Source: Opitutales bacterium (GTDB taxonomy: Bacteria; Verrucomicrobiota; Verrucomicrobiia; Opitutales; UBA2987). Taken from it: a stretch of 60,172 nucleotides of DNA. Shown piece by piece: positions 52,241-60,172 of this stretch. Where the stretch lies: positions 1 to 60,172 of the forward strand of contig JAJFLV010000021.1 in NCBI GenBank assembly GCA_021772535.1, written 5' to 3'. The notes under the pieces were generated by a model. That model did no database searches. It had not been told where the DNA came from and saw only the letters and a list, made by a program, of their open reading frames with translations. A program made the translations under genes and the position numbers. The stretch's first letter is position 1; each line of letters starts with the position of its first letter.

Positions 52241-53116
52241 TTAATAGGAGAAACTTGCGGCTAAACTGACAATCGTCTTATCGCCGGTATTGAGACCGTC
52301 GATTGTTCGGGCCAAAGTGAATGAATAGTACCTACCTGATTTACCAGCCCAACCAAAAGTAAAATCGAGGTTGTGTGCGATTTCCTTTAACTCGGGAAAC
52401 CGTGATGCTGTGAATCCCGGTCCACCGATATCCAAACCGGATACCGACCGTCTGAGCCGGTAACTCAGACTGAGGTCCAAACGCTGGCCAAACCTCCGGA
52501 AAATACCGGAGGTTACGAAATATTCTTCGGGAACATTTTTGTTGCGCCACAAATAACCTACCTCTCCGATGGCTCCGAAGCCTTTCGGAAATGTCTTTCC
52601 AAACAAAAGAGATCCCGAGAAACCGGAGGCCCCGTCCCCCACGGCGGAGGGAAAACCGACCTCGTAGTTGCCCTCGATCACACCACCCAGACGAAGCGCG
52701 ATAGAGGGCATCCATTCCCGACCCTGGCTGAACTCATCGACCAATTTCCAGCGCAGCCCAATCAATGTATCCATCAGGCCGTCCTCCGTACGCCCTTTAT
52801 CTGTTGTTCGCACATAGCCCAAGCGCAGATCAAGAGCGATGTTTGACCTCAGTCCATAGTCTAAAAAGATGCCTGCAGTATGCTGATCGATCCGCTCCGG
52901 GTAATCCATTTTTTGACCCGCCCCGTAAAATTCGTCAAATGTTTCAAAGGTATAGGACAGAGCCACTTCCCATCGAGAGGGTTCCGGCAGCCAGGCCGAT
53001 TGCCCTCTAACCATAACGTTGCCCATCGGCAGGAGTAAAATAATCAATCGCAACAGGTTAAATCTTCCACCCTTTGCGCAGAAAAAATTCGGGTTAATTA
53101 CTTTTATCATCTGCAA
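52241..53116 (-). CDS. Hypothetical outer-membrane-barrel-like protein
   Basis: A 291-residue protein. After an N-terminal hydrophobic segment (about residues 18-38, FNLLRLIILLLPMGNVMVRG) it is beta-strand-rich with alternating aromatic and polar residues. It ends in SLAASFSY, the aromatic C-terminus found in outer-membrane beta-barrels. The length and turn-rich pattern suggest an 8-12-strand barrel of unknown substrate. Its first codons overlap the stop of the upstream gene (53094) by 23 bases; an alternative start at ATG 53110 shortens this. It sits between the histidine kinase and the small Cys-free protein. Confidence 0.6.
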   Translation of the reverse strand: MQMIKVINPNFFCAKGGRFNLLRLIILLLPMGNVMVRGQSAWLPEPSRWEVALSYTFETFDEFYGAGQKMDYPERIDQHTAGIFLDYGLRSNIALDLRLGYVRTTDKGRTEDGLMDTLIGLRWKLVDEFSQGREWMPSIALRLGGVIEGNYEVGFPSAVGDGASGFSGSLLFGKTFPKGFGAIGEVGYLWRNKNVPEEYFVTSGIFRRFGQRLDLSLSYRLRRSVSGLDIGGPGFTASRFPELKEIAHNLDFTFGWAGKSGRYYSFTLARTIDGLNTGDKTIVSLAASFSY

Positions 53117-53471
53117 TTTTAATTTTGTACCGAATTTCCAGAAAGTAGATCAAAGCGGTCATTTGCTCTTCATCCAATTTTCCCGCCAGGGAGGACAGGT
53201 CGATTTTACTTTGGACTGTTCTGGGCAGCCGTTTCTGATATTGGAGGAGTAGTTGATTTTGCTCGTCCCTGAGCGATGGTAAATCCTTTGTCGCCACTTT
53301 GCCCGCATAGACGGATTTCCCAAGATGATAAAGTTCCGGTTTAATTTGCCGGGGAGGTCGCGGACCGCCGCCGATATAGCTGCCCGATGCTGCCAAATCA
53401 ACAACTGACAGGAAAAATACGGATCCGTATGCCAACAGCATCCGTACCATCAATCTTGATAAACACTCCAT
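53094..53471 (-). CDS. Small hypothetical exported protein
   Basis: About 125 residues if started at ATG 53471 (MECLSRLMVRMLLAYG); the frame is open upstream to 53537. Hydrophobic residues in LLAYGSVFFLSVVDLAASGS look like a signal peptide. The mature part (ELYHLGKSVYAGKV, LPRTVQSKIDLSSLAGKL, MTALIYFLEIRY) resembles the alpha-helical layout of mono-haem cytochrome c domains, but no CXXCH haem motif is present. It overlaps the downstream barrel gene, so the two are likely co-translated. Function unknown. Confidence 0.5.
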   Translation of the reverse strand: MECLSRLMVRMLLAYGSVFFLSVVDLAASGSYIGGGPRPPRQIKPELYHLGKSVYAGKVATKDLPSLRDEQNQLLLQYQKRLPRTVQSKIDLSSLAGKLDEEQMTALIYFLEIRYKIKIADDKSN

Positions 53472-53726
53472 AACCGCTAATTTAAAAACCGGAGCCCATC
53501 CCCCGCTTTTGGGCATGCCTGTTGTTCCGATTGACAATAAACATGCCCAAATCGCCTCGTTTTGGCAATAATTTATTCAAACGGTTTTGGGGACAAATTT
53601 TTACGGTTCTTCGCAATTCTTGTGGCATGCCCTGCTGGCCAGTCCTGAAACCCGACATTTTTCTCCCGCGCTATCCTTCCAAAAGTATGGCAAGGCAATT
53701 TTTCAGTTTGCCCCAAAATTTAACTT

Positions 53727-55838
53727 GTGCCCAAAAATGTCCGTCTGCATAGTCCGAACTCCGTGTTTTCGGGATTAAATTTTACCAATCTAGCCTTACT
53801 ATTCACGGTCGCTCAAGCCCCGGATCAACCTCCTCAACTAAGTTCCGACCAGGCCATCGTCTTCGACAGTGCGGCCCAGAGTACCATAGCTCGGGGCAAT
53901 GCCACCCTGACACACCAAGGGTTGACTGTGATAGCGGATGAAATTCGTTACTTCGCCCCCCAAAACAAAGCCAACGCAGAGGGAAATACCCGCCTGCATT
54001 ACGGAAATTTCCGGCTCGTCGGCCAGGGTCTGGTTTATGAGGTGGACAGCAAACGGACAACCTCGGAATCCTTCCGCTTGGGCGCCCCGCCCCTCTTTGC
54101 CGAAGGAAACGGTTTCAGTGGGACAAGGGACAAGATCACGGTCGAAAAGGTGATCCTGCATTTTGGGGAACCTTCCCCGGTCGGTCTCAACATCAAAGCG
54201 GACAAAGCCAACGTCTATCCGGAAGATCGGGTCGAGGCTGAAAATGTCACCTTCCGCATTGGGAAATTTCGTATTTTCAAACTGCCGCACTACCGCCAGA
54301 GCGTGGATACCCTGGCTATCTTGCTCTCCGCCAAACTGGGATACCGGGACAACCTGGGAGCCTATTTCCGCTCCAACAGCCTCTTCCCTGTGAGCGAAAA
54401 TTTGAGGGCCGGGGCCGTCCTTGATACCTACACAAAGCGGGGTCTCTTGGTCGGTCCAGCTCTTGAATGGCGATTGGAGAGACCGGACAACCGGGCCGTT
54501 TTTCAATTGGAGAGCGGTTATATAAACGATAGCGGCGATCGTGGCCGCGACCTCCAGGGCCAACCAGTAGATAAGGATCGTTATTTTCTAGCCCTTCATC
54601 ATCAGCAAGAGGTTGGTGGGCAATTGTCGATAAACGCCCTCCTCAACGCCTGGAGCGATTCCGAGATATTACGGGATTTTCGGCCTGACCAATTTCGTCA
54701 CAACCAGCAGCCCGATAATTTTGTGGAAACCGTCTACCGGGGAGAAAACTTTTTCCTGACGGGATTCGTCCGTTTCGCCCCCAACGACTTTCAAAACATA
54801 CAGGAAAGGCTACCGGAAATCCGTTTCGATTGGATGCCCTCGCAAATCTTTCAATCCGATTTTTATCAAAGTTTTAGCGCCTCCTATGTTCGGCTGGAGG
54901 AAGAAACGATAAATCTGATGCCAGAGCTTGAAAGCGACCGTCTTGATTTCTTTTACACCCTTTACAAGCCTATTGAGATCCGCAAATGGCTGCACTTGTT
55001 ACCCGTGGCCAGCACCCGGCTGACCCACTACGCCGATACCCTGGGCAGCGGTGATTCATTTACCAGGGTTATGGGCGAATTTGGCCTCGACGTTGAAATG
55101 AAAGCCCACGCAACCTGGGAATATCAGAACGAGCGCTGGGGAATTGATGGGCTGCGTCACCTCGTCAAACCGGTGGCGCGCTGGCGCTACCTTCCTGGGG
55201 GCAACAATGGTAACACGGAAATTATTCCCATCGACCGCGAAGTGTTCAGCACCAGCCTGCCCCCGGTCAGCCTGGCCAACATCCGCAATATTGACGACCT
55301 GACGGATCTCCATGTTCTTCGCCTGGGAGTCGAAAACCTGCTTCAGACCAGGGATGGCGATTACGGTTCCCGAAACCTGGTGGAGCTGAACTTTTATCAG
55401 GATATTCTTTTTTCGGCCAATCCAGGGGAGGACGAATGGTCGAATTTTTTTACTCAATTGAATATCCAACCAATCGATTGGTTCAGTTTCGGTCTCTACA
55501 ACAAGATGAATACCGAGCAACTCACTTCGGAGGAGACCCGCACCCGATTTAGGCTCAGTGATGGCGATATTTGGGTATTATCCCTTGAGACCGATAGTCT
55601 GCAGCGGCAAATTAACCAGTACGATATTGATTTCTTCTACAAGTTCAACGAGCGTTGGGCTTTTCGCAGCCGTTGGAGAATTGATACCCGGCGGGATGAC
55701 TTGACGGAGCAAATATATGCCATCCGCCACCGAATCGCCAATACCTGGGATATCGAATACCAGCTTGTTTTCCATGAAGGAAGTTCCCGCGAAGACGGTT
55801 TTAACTTTAATATCCGTGTCAGCTTGCTAAGTTTCTAG
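53727..55838 (+). CDS. LptD/OstA-like outer-membrane LPS-assembly protein
   Basis: A 703-residue protein with a GTG start at 53727. An N-terminal hydrophobic stretch (NFTNLALLFTVAQA) serves as a signal peptide. The first domain (about residues 35-190) follows the OstA/LptA beta-jellyroll pattern: AIVFDSAAQSTIARGNATLT, VIADEIRYFAPQNKANAEGN, VEAENVTFRIGKFRIFKLPHY. The rest is a large beta-barrel domain ending LRVS-type strands and a terminal Phe. LptD usually inserts lipopolysaccharide into the outer membrane with LptE. No Cys is seen in the sequence, so the disulfides that control E. coli LptD are absent. An LptE partner is not recognisable nearby. The next gene is scpA. Confidence 0.75.
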   Translation: MPKNVRLHSPNSVFSGLNFTNLALLFTVAQAPDQPPQLSSDQAIVFDSAAQSTIARGNATLTHQGLTVIADEIRYFAPQNKANAEGNTRLHYGNFRLVGQGLVYEVDSKRTTSESFRLGAPPLFAEGNGFSGTRDKITVEKVILHFGEPSPVGLNIKADKANVYPEDRVEAENVTFRIGKFRIFKLPHYRQSVDTLAILLSAKLGYRDNLGAYFRSNSLFPVSENLRAGAVLDTYTKRGLLVGPALEWRLERPDNRAVFQLESGYINDSGDRGRDLQGQPVDKDRYFLALHHQQEVGGQLSINALLNAWSDSEILRDFRPDQFRHNQQPDNFVETVYRGENFFLTGFVRFAPNDFQNIQERLPEIRFDWMPSQIFQSDFYQSFSASYVRLEEETINLMPELESDRLDFFYTLYKPIEIRKWLHLLPVASTRLTHYADTLGSGDSFTRVMGEFGLDVEMKAHATWEYQNERWGIDGLRHLVKPVARWRYLPGGNNGNTEIIPIDREVFSTSLPPVSLANIRNIDDLTDLHVLRLGVENLLQTRDGDYGSRNLVELNFYQDILFSANPGEDEWSNFFTQLNIQPIDWFSFGLYNKMNTEQLTSEETRTRFRLSDGDIWVLSLETDSLQRQINQYDIDFFYKFNERWAFRSRWRIDTRRDDLTEQIYAIRHRIANTWDIEYQLVFHEGSSREDGFNFNIRVSLLSF

Positions 55839-55893
55839 GATCTGCCTGCTAATAACCGAAACAACAGAGTTAGAGTAGAAAATAAGACTAACC

Positions 55894-56721
55894 ATGCCGC
55901 CCGCCGCCGAAGCCTTTATTCAGCCACTGGAACATCCGGTGAAACTGCCTCTATTCGAGGGCCCTCTGGATTTGCTTCTATACCTCATCCGTAAAAACGA
56001 GATCGAGATTTATGATATTCCGATCCAGACCGTTACACGGCAGTATATTAAAATCCTCAATCAAATGGAGAAGCTCAGCCTGGAGGTAGCGGGAGAATTT
56101 TTTGTCATGGCGGCAACTCTGATGCATATTAAAAGTCGCATGTTGCTGCCCCAAAACGAGCAGGTGACCGAAGGTGCGCTGGAGGAGGAAGAAGAAGCCG
56201 ATCCCCGCTGGGAACTGGTCCAACAACTGTTGGAATACAAGAAATTCAAGGAAGCCGCCTTTAAAATTGGTGACCTTATGGCTGAGGCGCAAAAATTTCT
56301 GCCCCGCCAAGGTAAACCCTCCAAAGAAGAAAAACTACCCCGCGACCTCCTGCCGACGGACAAAATCGAGGTTTGGAACGTTTTTAACCAGGTGCTCCGG
56401 CGACTGTCCGATAAAATCATCATTGGTGAAATTCATGGTGAGGTGGTCACGGTGTCCGACCGAATGGAAGACCTCCTGGCTATCCTGCAAAAACGTCGAG
56501 AATTTCGCTTTACCAGCTTGTTCACTGAAGGGGAGCACAGTATCAATTTCCTGGTCTCCACCCTGTTGGCCGTCCTTGAGTTGGTGCGATTGAGAAAAAT
56601 GAACATTGAGCAGCAAGGGGACTTCGAGGATCTCCTTTGCACCGCTTGCGAGGAACCGGAGACCATGGTCGTTGTCGATCAGGTACCGGAGGAATCGACC
56701 CAAAACAGTGGATCCGAATAA
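55894..56721 (+). CDS. scpA: ScpA, segregation and condensation protein A
   Basis: A 275-residue kleisin subunit of the SMC-ScpAB complex. Signatures are FEGPLDLLLYLIRKNEIEIYDIPI (residues about 26-49, quoted as an element), QYIKILNQMEKLSLEVAGEFFVMAATLMHIKSRMLLP, and in the middle WELVQQLLEYKKFKEAAFKI. The C-terminal winged-helix segment FTSLFTEGEHSINFLVSTLLAVLEL (about 208-232) follows. It bridges the SMC head domains and supports chromosome condensation and segregation. No scpB is visible. It lies 55 bases downstream of the LptD-like gene on the same strand. Confidence 0.92.
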   Translation: MPPAAEAFIQPLEHPVKLPLFEGPLDLLLYLIRKNEIEIYDIPIQTVTRQYIKILNQMEKLSLEVAGEFFVMAATLMHIKSRMLLPQNEQVTEGALEEEEEADPRWELVQQLLEYKKFKEAAFKIGDLMAEAQKFLPRQGKPSKEEKLPRDLLPTDKIEVWNVFNQVLRRLSDKIIIGEIHGEVVTVSDRMEDLLAILQKRREFRFTSLFTEGEHSINFLVSTLLAVLELVRLRKMNIEQQGDFEDLLCTACEEPETMVVVDQVPEESTQNSGSE

Positions 56722-56764
56722 TTCCGTCTTGATATTTTTTCGAAAACCAACACTTCTGCAATTC

Positions 56765-57013
56765 GTGAAAAATAATTCGCCAAAACCGGATAGCCATCTT
56801 TTGGGGATCGGCCTTGACCATAAGGACGGGCATAAACGCATTACCACTGCGGAAAAATTTTCCATTGTAGGAGGCTCGGAAGAAACTCACGAACGCATGA
56901 CGGAGACCGTCGTGAAGACTTTCGAAAACCTCAAGGATCGCGGTAAGGAGCTGAAAGATGTCGAACCTAAAGAACTGGCAGAGATATTGGCCAAAAATGT
57001 GCCGAAATCCTGA
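56765..57013 (+). CDS. Small conserved hypothetical protein next to trxA
   Basis: An 82-residue soluble protein from GTG 56765 (VKNNSPKPDSHLLGIGLDHKD), which best fits a free-standing small protein. It is charged and mostly helical at the C-terminus (MTETVVKTFENLKDRGKELK). The preceding residues in the same frame overlap scpA in another frame and look non-coding. Its motif set (LLGIGLDHKDGHKRIT, FSIVGGSEETHERM) is not one I can assign. It lies between scpA and trxA in the same direction. Function unknown. Confidence 0.55.
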   Translation: MKNNSPKPDSHLLGIGLDHKDGHKRITTAEKFSIVGGSEETHERMTETVVKTFENLKDRGKELKDVEPKELAEILAKNVPKS

Positions 57014-57076
57014 GAAAAAGACTTCATTTATCCACTCCTTGACTTGCCCAACAATCCTGCAAATGTCCTCAACATC

Positions 57077-57403
57077 ATGTCTGAAAAAATGCTCGATCTA
57101 AATACGGAAACTTTCGATAACGCCATAACGAGTTCGCAGACTCCGGTTTTGGTGGACTTCTGGGCACAATGGTGCGGACCATGCAAGCAAATGGCGCCCA
57201 TCCTGGAAGAACTGGCCAAGGAAATGACCGGGCAGCTTCAGGTAGCCAAGGTCGATATCGACCAGAATTTCGATCTGGCCAAACAATTCGGTATCCAATC
57301 GATTCCCACCTTGGTATTATTCAAGGAAGGGAAAGCGGTCGAACAAATCGTCGGTTTACGCGGCAAAGAGGACTTGCAGGGGAAAATCTCCCCTCACCTG
57401 TAA
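57077..57403 (+). CDS. trxA: Thioredoxin
   Basis: A 108-residue thioredoxin from ATG 57077. The catalytic motif is VDFWAQWCGPCKQMAPIL (Cys-Gly-Pro-Cys), then VAKVDIDQNFDLAKQFGIQSIPTLVLF with the conserved cis-Pro, and a terminal glycine (GLRGKEDL). It is cytoplasmic, with no signal peptide. It reduces disulfides in target proteins such as ribonucleotide reductase and methionine sulfoxide reductases. No thioredoxin reductase is seen in the window. No clear Shine-Dalgarno site precedes the ATG. Confidence 0.95.
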   Translation: MSEKMLDLNTETFDNAITSSQTPVLVDFWAQWCGPCKQMAPILEELAKEMTGQLQVAKVDIDQNFDLAKQFGIQSIPTLVLFKEGKAVEQIVGLRGKEDLQGKISPHL

Positions 57404-57475
57404 TATTCTGGTTCCCTCTGAAGAGGCTCGGCTTATTCATCAGTTACAGGCATTTGGCCGGATAAATTTATTTCA

Positions 57476-57697
57476 CTACAATCGGTTGTAACCCCGTTTC
57501 CCTCCCTCGCGTTCCCATTTCAATGCGGCCTCACGAGTAGTGCGTCGGCCAACCTGCCGAATTTTGACACCAGGTAAAATAATTTGATGCTCGGCCTCCC
57601 GGCTCAATAGATCATTTGTAATGCCCCGATGAATAGATCTTCGCCCCTTCATGAGGTGATATTTGTAAGTGTCCCGATTTTCCATGTTTAAATCCAT
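57476..57697 (-). CDS. Mini GIY-YIG-like protein
   Basis: A 73-residue (or 69, if ATG 57685 is used) protein with the pattern of a minimal GIY-YIG-like module: TYKYHLMKGRRSIHRGITND, then SREAEHQIILPG and a basic C-terminus RTTREAALKWEREGGKRGY. The first strand has Y-x-Y in place of G-I-Y and H-R-G in place of Y-I-G, with the conserved Arg and Glu that follow. Similar short stand-alone proteins occur widely and have no proven nuclease activity. It is located alone next to an AT-rich spacer, opposite trxA. Confidence 0.6.
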   Translation of the reverse strand: MDLNMENRDTYKYHLMKGRRSIHRGITNDLLSREAEHQIILPGVKIRQVGRRTTREAALKWEREGGKRGYNRL

Positions 57698-57999
57698 TCT
57701 TATATTTTGTTTTATCTCTAATTTAAATATATTACACGCTTCTTACATTGTCAATTATGTTAAATTAATTTTATTGTATTTGTATGCTATTGAATATCAA
57801 TATATTACCTAATAAATTCATTATCTTTATAAAATTTTACGTAAAGAATATAGTCAAATTAATTTCGGATACACTTCTCTTACAGCAAGAATTAAAAATA
57901 TATTTGTTAATATTCACCTCTTGTTGGGGCAAGCTTCCCGTATTTTGAAAGTCGAAAAAAATTCCTGAATTAGTTTTTGAATCGATCTGCCCAGGCCGT
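57698..57999. other. Very AT-rich intergenic spacer
   Basis: About 300 bases with low GC content, containing repeated T/A runs (for example around 57765-57850). No gene can be supported in it on either strand. It should hold the promoter of the mini GIY-YIG gene (minus strand) and the end of the pentapeptide-repeat gene. No strong hairpin is visible. Confidence 0.45.
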
Positions 58000-59133
58000 T
58001 CACGGACTTTTCTTTAATTGATTCCACCGTTCTACATCCATCTCGGTTCCATCCGGCAATATTGCCTCCAAAACATTCTCCGCATCGCGAAGCTGGTCTA
58101 TCTCAATTTTAGCGTCACTTAAATCTGCGCGAAAAAGATTAACGTTGTTAATGGTTGCGTCTTGAAAGATTGCTTCGGTCAAATCGGCAACTGAGAGATT
58201 TGCGTCTATTAAGTTAGCTTCGCTCATATCGGCTTGGTGAAGAATTGCATAACGTAAATCGGTTCTCTCCAGTTGTGCTTCCCGCATCGAAGAATTGGAT
58301 AAGTCCGCGTATTGTAAGTCGGTTTCCTGAAAAATGGCTTCATCGAGGACCGCATGGCGCAAATCGACGCCATTCATGGAAAGACCTCCGAGGTCTGCCC
58401 CAGCCAAAGACGCCTGGGTCAAATCTGCCCCCTCAAGGGAGATGATGGGATTGATTTTAGCAAGTAACCTCGACTCTTGAAGGAAACGCAGAAGAATGCC
58501 TTTTCTGGTTCCATCCAGGCTTCGCAATGCCGCGAAAGTGTGGGCTTGCGCAACGGCCCTTTCCGGGGAATCGATTGGCGATTCTTTCAATTTTTCTTTC
58601 AGAACCAAATCTGTCAGACGCTCCAGGTAAGCCCGTAATGCCTCTTCTCTGGAACGATCAGCGGCAAGATCACGTTCATGCTGTGCGCGTTTGGCGAATG
58701 ACCGTGCTTCTCTTCCCAAAAAGACGCTGAGGCCGACTACTATTAAGGGAATTAAAAGAGGAATTAAAATATTCTCTAACCAATCCCAAAGCGTTTTGTC
58801 CTTGAAGCCGAGATAGTCCCAAAAAAGCGATATGGCTGTATCTATCTTTTCGCTTCCAGCAAATCTATTTGAAGTTTTATTTTCCCCATCCGAGGCCACA
58901 GGTATCGTATCCAATGTTTCCACCGAAGTGGAAATTCCGGAACTGAAGCTAATTATTGGAAAGCCAAGGACCACTATTGACAGAAGCCCCAAATTTGAAG
59001 CATGGGTTACTTTGTGCCGGAATTTGACGATCAAAATAAGGACAGATCCGAACATCACGGATTCAAAAATAGTGAATATCAAATTTTTGACAAGTTCTAA
59101 TCGAAAAAATCGGGACCCTGAGCCAATTAGCAA
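58000..59133 (-). CDS. Membrane-anchored pentapeptide-repeat protein
   Basis: A 377-residue protein. The N-terminal region has two or three hydrophobic helices (about residues 15-60 and 118-140, the second as ENILIPLLIPLIVVGLSVFL). A charged helical segment (about 145-210) resembles a coiled coil (AQHERDLAADRSREEALRAYL). From about residue 232 to 345 it consists of pentapeptide repeats of the A(D/N)Lxx type (ADLTQASLAGADLGGLSMNG, QYADLSNSSMREAQLERTDL), which fold as a right-handed quadrilateral beta-helix. It likely presents this rod on the cytoplasmic side of the membrane. The role is unknown. Confidence 0.75.
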   Translation of the reverse strand: MLIGSGSRFFRLELVKNLIFTIFESVMFGSVLILIVKFRHKVTHASNLGLLSIVVLGFPIISFSSGISTSVETLDTIPVASDGENKTSNRFAGSEKIDTAISLFWDYLGFKDKTLWDWLENILIPLLIPLIVVGLSVFLGREARSFAKRAQHERDLAADRSREEALRAYLERLTDLVLKEKLKESPIDSPERAVAQAHTFAALRSLDGTRKGILLRFLQESRLLAKINPIISLEGADLTQASLAGADLGGLSMNGVDLRHAVLDEAIFQETDLQYADLSNSSMREAQLERTDLRYAILHQADMSEANLIDANLSVADLTEAIFQDATINNVNLFRADLSDAKIEIDQLRDAENVLEAILPDGTEMDVERWNQLKKSP

Positions 59134-59170
59134 AGGAGATAACCTATGGTCATTCTATTGGAGCCCATCC

Positions 59171-59503
59171 CTACCTTGCGCAGTTGATACAAAGAATGGC
59201 ATCCGGTTGGGCCTCTAATCGAGCTTCCGCGATCTCTTTTCTGCAAAAGGGGCAAATTCCATAGGTTTCCTTATCAATACGCACCAAAGCGTTTTGCAAA
59301 TTTTGCAATTCGGATTTCAAGCGGCGTTTGGCGTTGAGCGCCATTTGCTGCATCTGCATCGAATCCAAACGCGACAGGCGTCCGATGGCGACATCTGGAG
59401 CGATGGGTTCAGTGTCAGCATCCTCTGCACTTAGCTTGTTATTAATCTCCTCAACTCTTGTTCCGATGAGAGACCTGAACTTTTCCAACCTATCCTTGTT
59501 CAT
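59171..59503 (-). CDS. DksA/TraR-type C4 zinc-finger protein
   Basis: A 110-residue protein. The N-terminal region is helical (coiled-coil-like, residues 3-75, with MQQMALNAKRRLKSELQNLQ), then YGICPFCRKEIAEARLEAQP with C-x-x-C followed by LCINCAR as the second pair, the C4 zinc finger of the DksA/TraR family. Known DksA proteins bind in the RNA polymerase secondary channel and work with ppGpp. The acidic tip Asp-x-x-Asp-x-Ala of DksA is not evident, so it may be a TraR-like or YocK-like variant. It sits 37 bases upstream of the pentapeptide gene on the same strand. Confidence 0.8.
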   Translation of the reverse strand: MNKDRLEKFRSLIGTRVEEINNKLSAEDADTEPIAPDVAIGRLSRLDSMQMQQMALNAKRRLKSELQNLQNALVRIDKETYGICPFCRKEIAEARLEAQPDAILCINCAR

Positions 59504-59533
59504 TGAGATTCATGATTTTACAGTTCGAAGAAG

Positions 59534-60013
59534 CTATACCCAAAATCCCACATGGATTTTGCCCGCTTCTTCCTCCAGTGCCGGCCCGATTACTTCAATC
59601 CGCGCTGCTCCTTGAGCTAATATTTCGCGGCAATGCACATGCAGGCTGGGATTTTCCGGATGGTTGCCGATGATTTCATACAATTTTTCGATACCCAAAG
59701 CAAACACTACTCGGCGTACACCTCCCCAAAAGATAGCCCCGGAGCACATGGGACAAGGTTCGGCGCTGGTATAAAAGGTGTAACCCATAATTTGCTCCTT
59801 GCTAAATTCTTTCGATGCTTTGCGCATAAGATTCGTTTCGGCATGCCCCGTGCAATCGCTCTCAGTCACCACCGTATTTTCCGCTTCCAGCAGAATATTT
59901 CCCTCCCCATCTACCAGAATTGCGCCGAACGGATGATTTCCGTTTTCCCTTGACCGGAGGGCTACCTCGATTGCCGCACGGAGAAATTTTTCATCAGCAA
60001 AGCTTAAATCCAT
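59534..60013 (-). CDS. Cytidine/guanine-deaminase-family protein
   Basis: A 159-residue zinc deaminase. The zinc and catalytic motifs are CTGHAETNLMRKA (His and catalytic Glu) and SAEPCPMCSGAIFWGGV (PCxxC). The start is MDLSFADEKF at 60013. The size and motifs place it in the nucleoside/guanine deaminase branch of the CDA superfamily, distinct from tRNA-specific TadA, whose motif is HAEI. The likely substrate is guanine or another base. The protein is cytoplasmic. It is transcribed towards the DksA-like gene, 30 bases apart. Confidence 0.85.
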   Translation of the reverse strand: MDLSFADEKFLRAAIEVALRSRENGNHPFGAILVDGEGNILLEAENTVVTESDCTGHAETNLMRKASKEFSKEQIMGYTFYTSAEPCPMCSGAIFWGGVRRVVFALGIEKLYEIIGNHPENPSLHVHCREILAQGAARIEVIGPALEEEAGKIHVGFWV

Positions 60014-60037
60014 AATCCTGGAATATCGAAGTACGGA

Positions 60038-60172
60038 TTATAAGCCAACCGGGATGCTGAAGATCGATCCGTCATTGAATCTCTGGAAAAAACGACTACC
60101 GGGGGTATTGTCTGCAAAGGTGAAAATCCAATCCGGGTTGTCTCCGAAAAGAAAAAACCAGCGATAAGTGAC
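60038..60172 (-). CDS. 3' end of an unidentified gene (cut by the window edge)
   Basis: From 60172 down to the stop at 60038-60040, 44 codons remain open on the minus strand and read as VTYRWFFLFGDN, then PDWIFTFADNTPGSRFFQ, then RFNDGSIFSIPVGL. The aromatic, beta-rich composition is that of real coding DNA, not random. Family not recognised. It lies 24 bases upstream of the deaminase gene start on the same strand, so the two may be co-transcribed. Confidence 0.5.
   Translation of the reverse strand, partial: VTYRWFFLFGDNPDWIFTFADNTPGSRFFQRFNDGSIFSIPVGL

Noticed and set aside
53094-53471. Cytochrome c identity for the small exported protein
   Set aside because: The helical pattern is suggestive, but no CXXCH haem-binding motif is present.
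1-60172. tRNA, rRNA, CRISPR arrays and prophage
   Set aside because: I looked for T-loop patterns, long regular repeats and phage structural genes and found none; small tRNAs could be overlooked by eye.

Overview
This 60-kb window reads as chromosome of a Gram-negative bacterium. An LptD-type outer-membrane protein, other proteins ending in an aromatic residue as outer-membrane beta-barrels do, a pilV/W/X-like minor pilin set, glycogen metabolism (glgA, glgB) and a Tat-dependent MsrPQ system support this. The mix of DUF3179, DUF1538, alginate-export-like and anaerobic-sulfatase-maturase-like proteins suggests Verrucomicrobiota (perhaps Opitutia). That placement is inferred from gene content, because no rRNA or tRNA gene is visible. 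I see no prophage, CRISPR array, plasmid gene or transposase.

Layout. 1-4.4 kb: a repeat-bearing left edge, then two tandem paralogous secreted BNR-type proteins, the second fused to an alpha/beta hydrolase. 4.4-8.9 kb: minor-pilin operon on the minus strand. 9.4-15.2 kb: an accessory stretch with a decayed FAH-family gene, a RibD-C reductase, a DUF3179 protein, an alginate-export-like barrel and a frameshifted ArsC/Spx gene. 15.2-19.7 kb: a 278-bp MITE-like element, a radical-SAM maturase, an all-alpha NTP pyrophosphatase, and a P-II-like/DUF1538/DUF1538 operon preceded by a cluster of five hairpins. 20-25.2 kb: glgA, msrQP, upp, PfkB kinase. 25.2-29.9 kb: hicBA, a frameshifted acetyltransferase, a HAD hydrolase, an M20 amidohydrolase, a gene relic, a methyltransferase and an SRPBCC protein. 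29.9-40.1 kb: mostly housekeeping genes (serA, hisA, M42 peptidase, clpX, clpP, tig). 40.2-46.6 kb: a YfhO-like membrane protein, a glycosyltransferase-methyltransferase fusion, glgB and a small membrane protein. 46.7-52.2 kb: a regulatory block with a STAS protein, an anti-sigma-type ATPase, a SpoIIE phosphatase/receiver, a stand-alone receiver and a hybrid histidine kinase. 52.2-57.4 kb: two envelope proteins, the LptD-like protein, scpA, a small protein and trxA. 57.5-60.2 kb: a mini GIY-YIG protein, a pentapeptide-repeat membrane protein, a DksA/TraR zinc-finger protein, a nucleoside deaminase and the 3' end of a further gene.

Themes. glgA and glgB lie 22 kb apart and would cooperate in glycogen synthesis. 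ClpX, ClpP and trigger factor form a protein quality-control cluster. The 46.7-52.2 kb block looks like a sensory histidine kinase feeding a partner-switching module. Several genes are broken at homopolymers (15.0 kb, 26.05 kb, 9.76 kb), so either local gene decay or indel error in the assembly must be considered. The least explained pieces are the hairpin cluster at 19.5 kb upstream of the DUF1538 operon, and the MITE family whose terminal repeat recurs at 15.2 and 28.75 kb.
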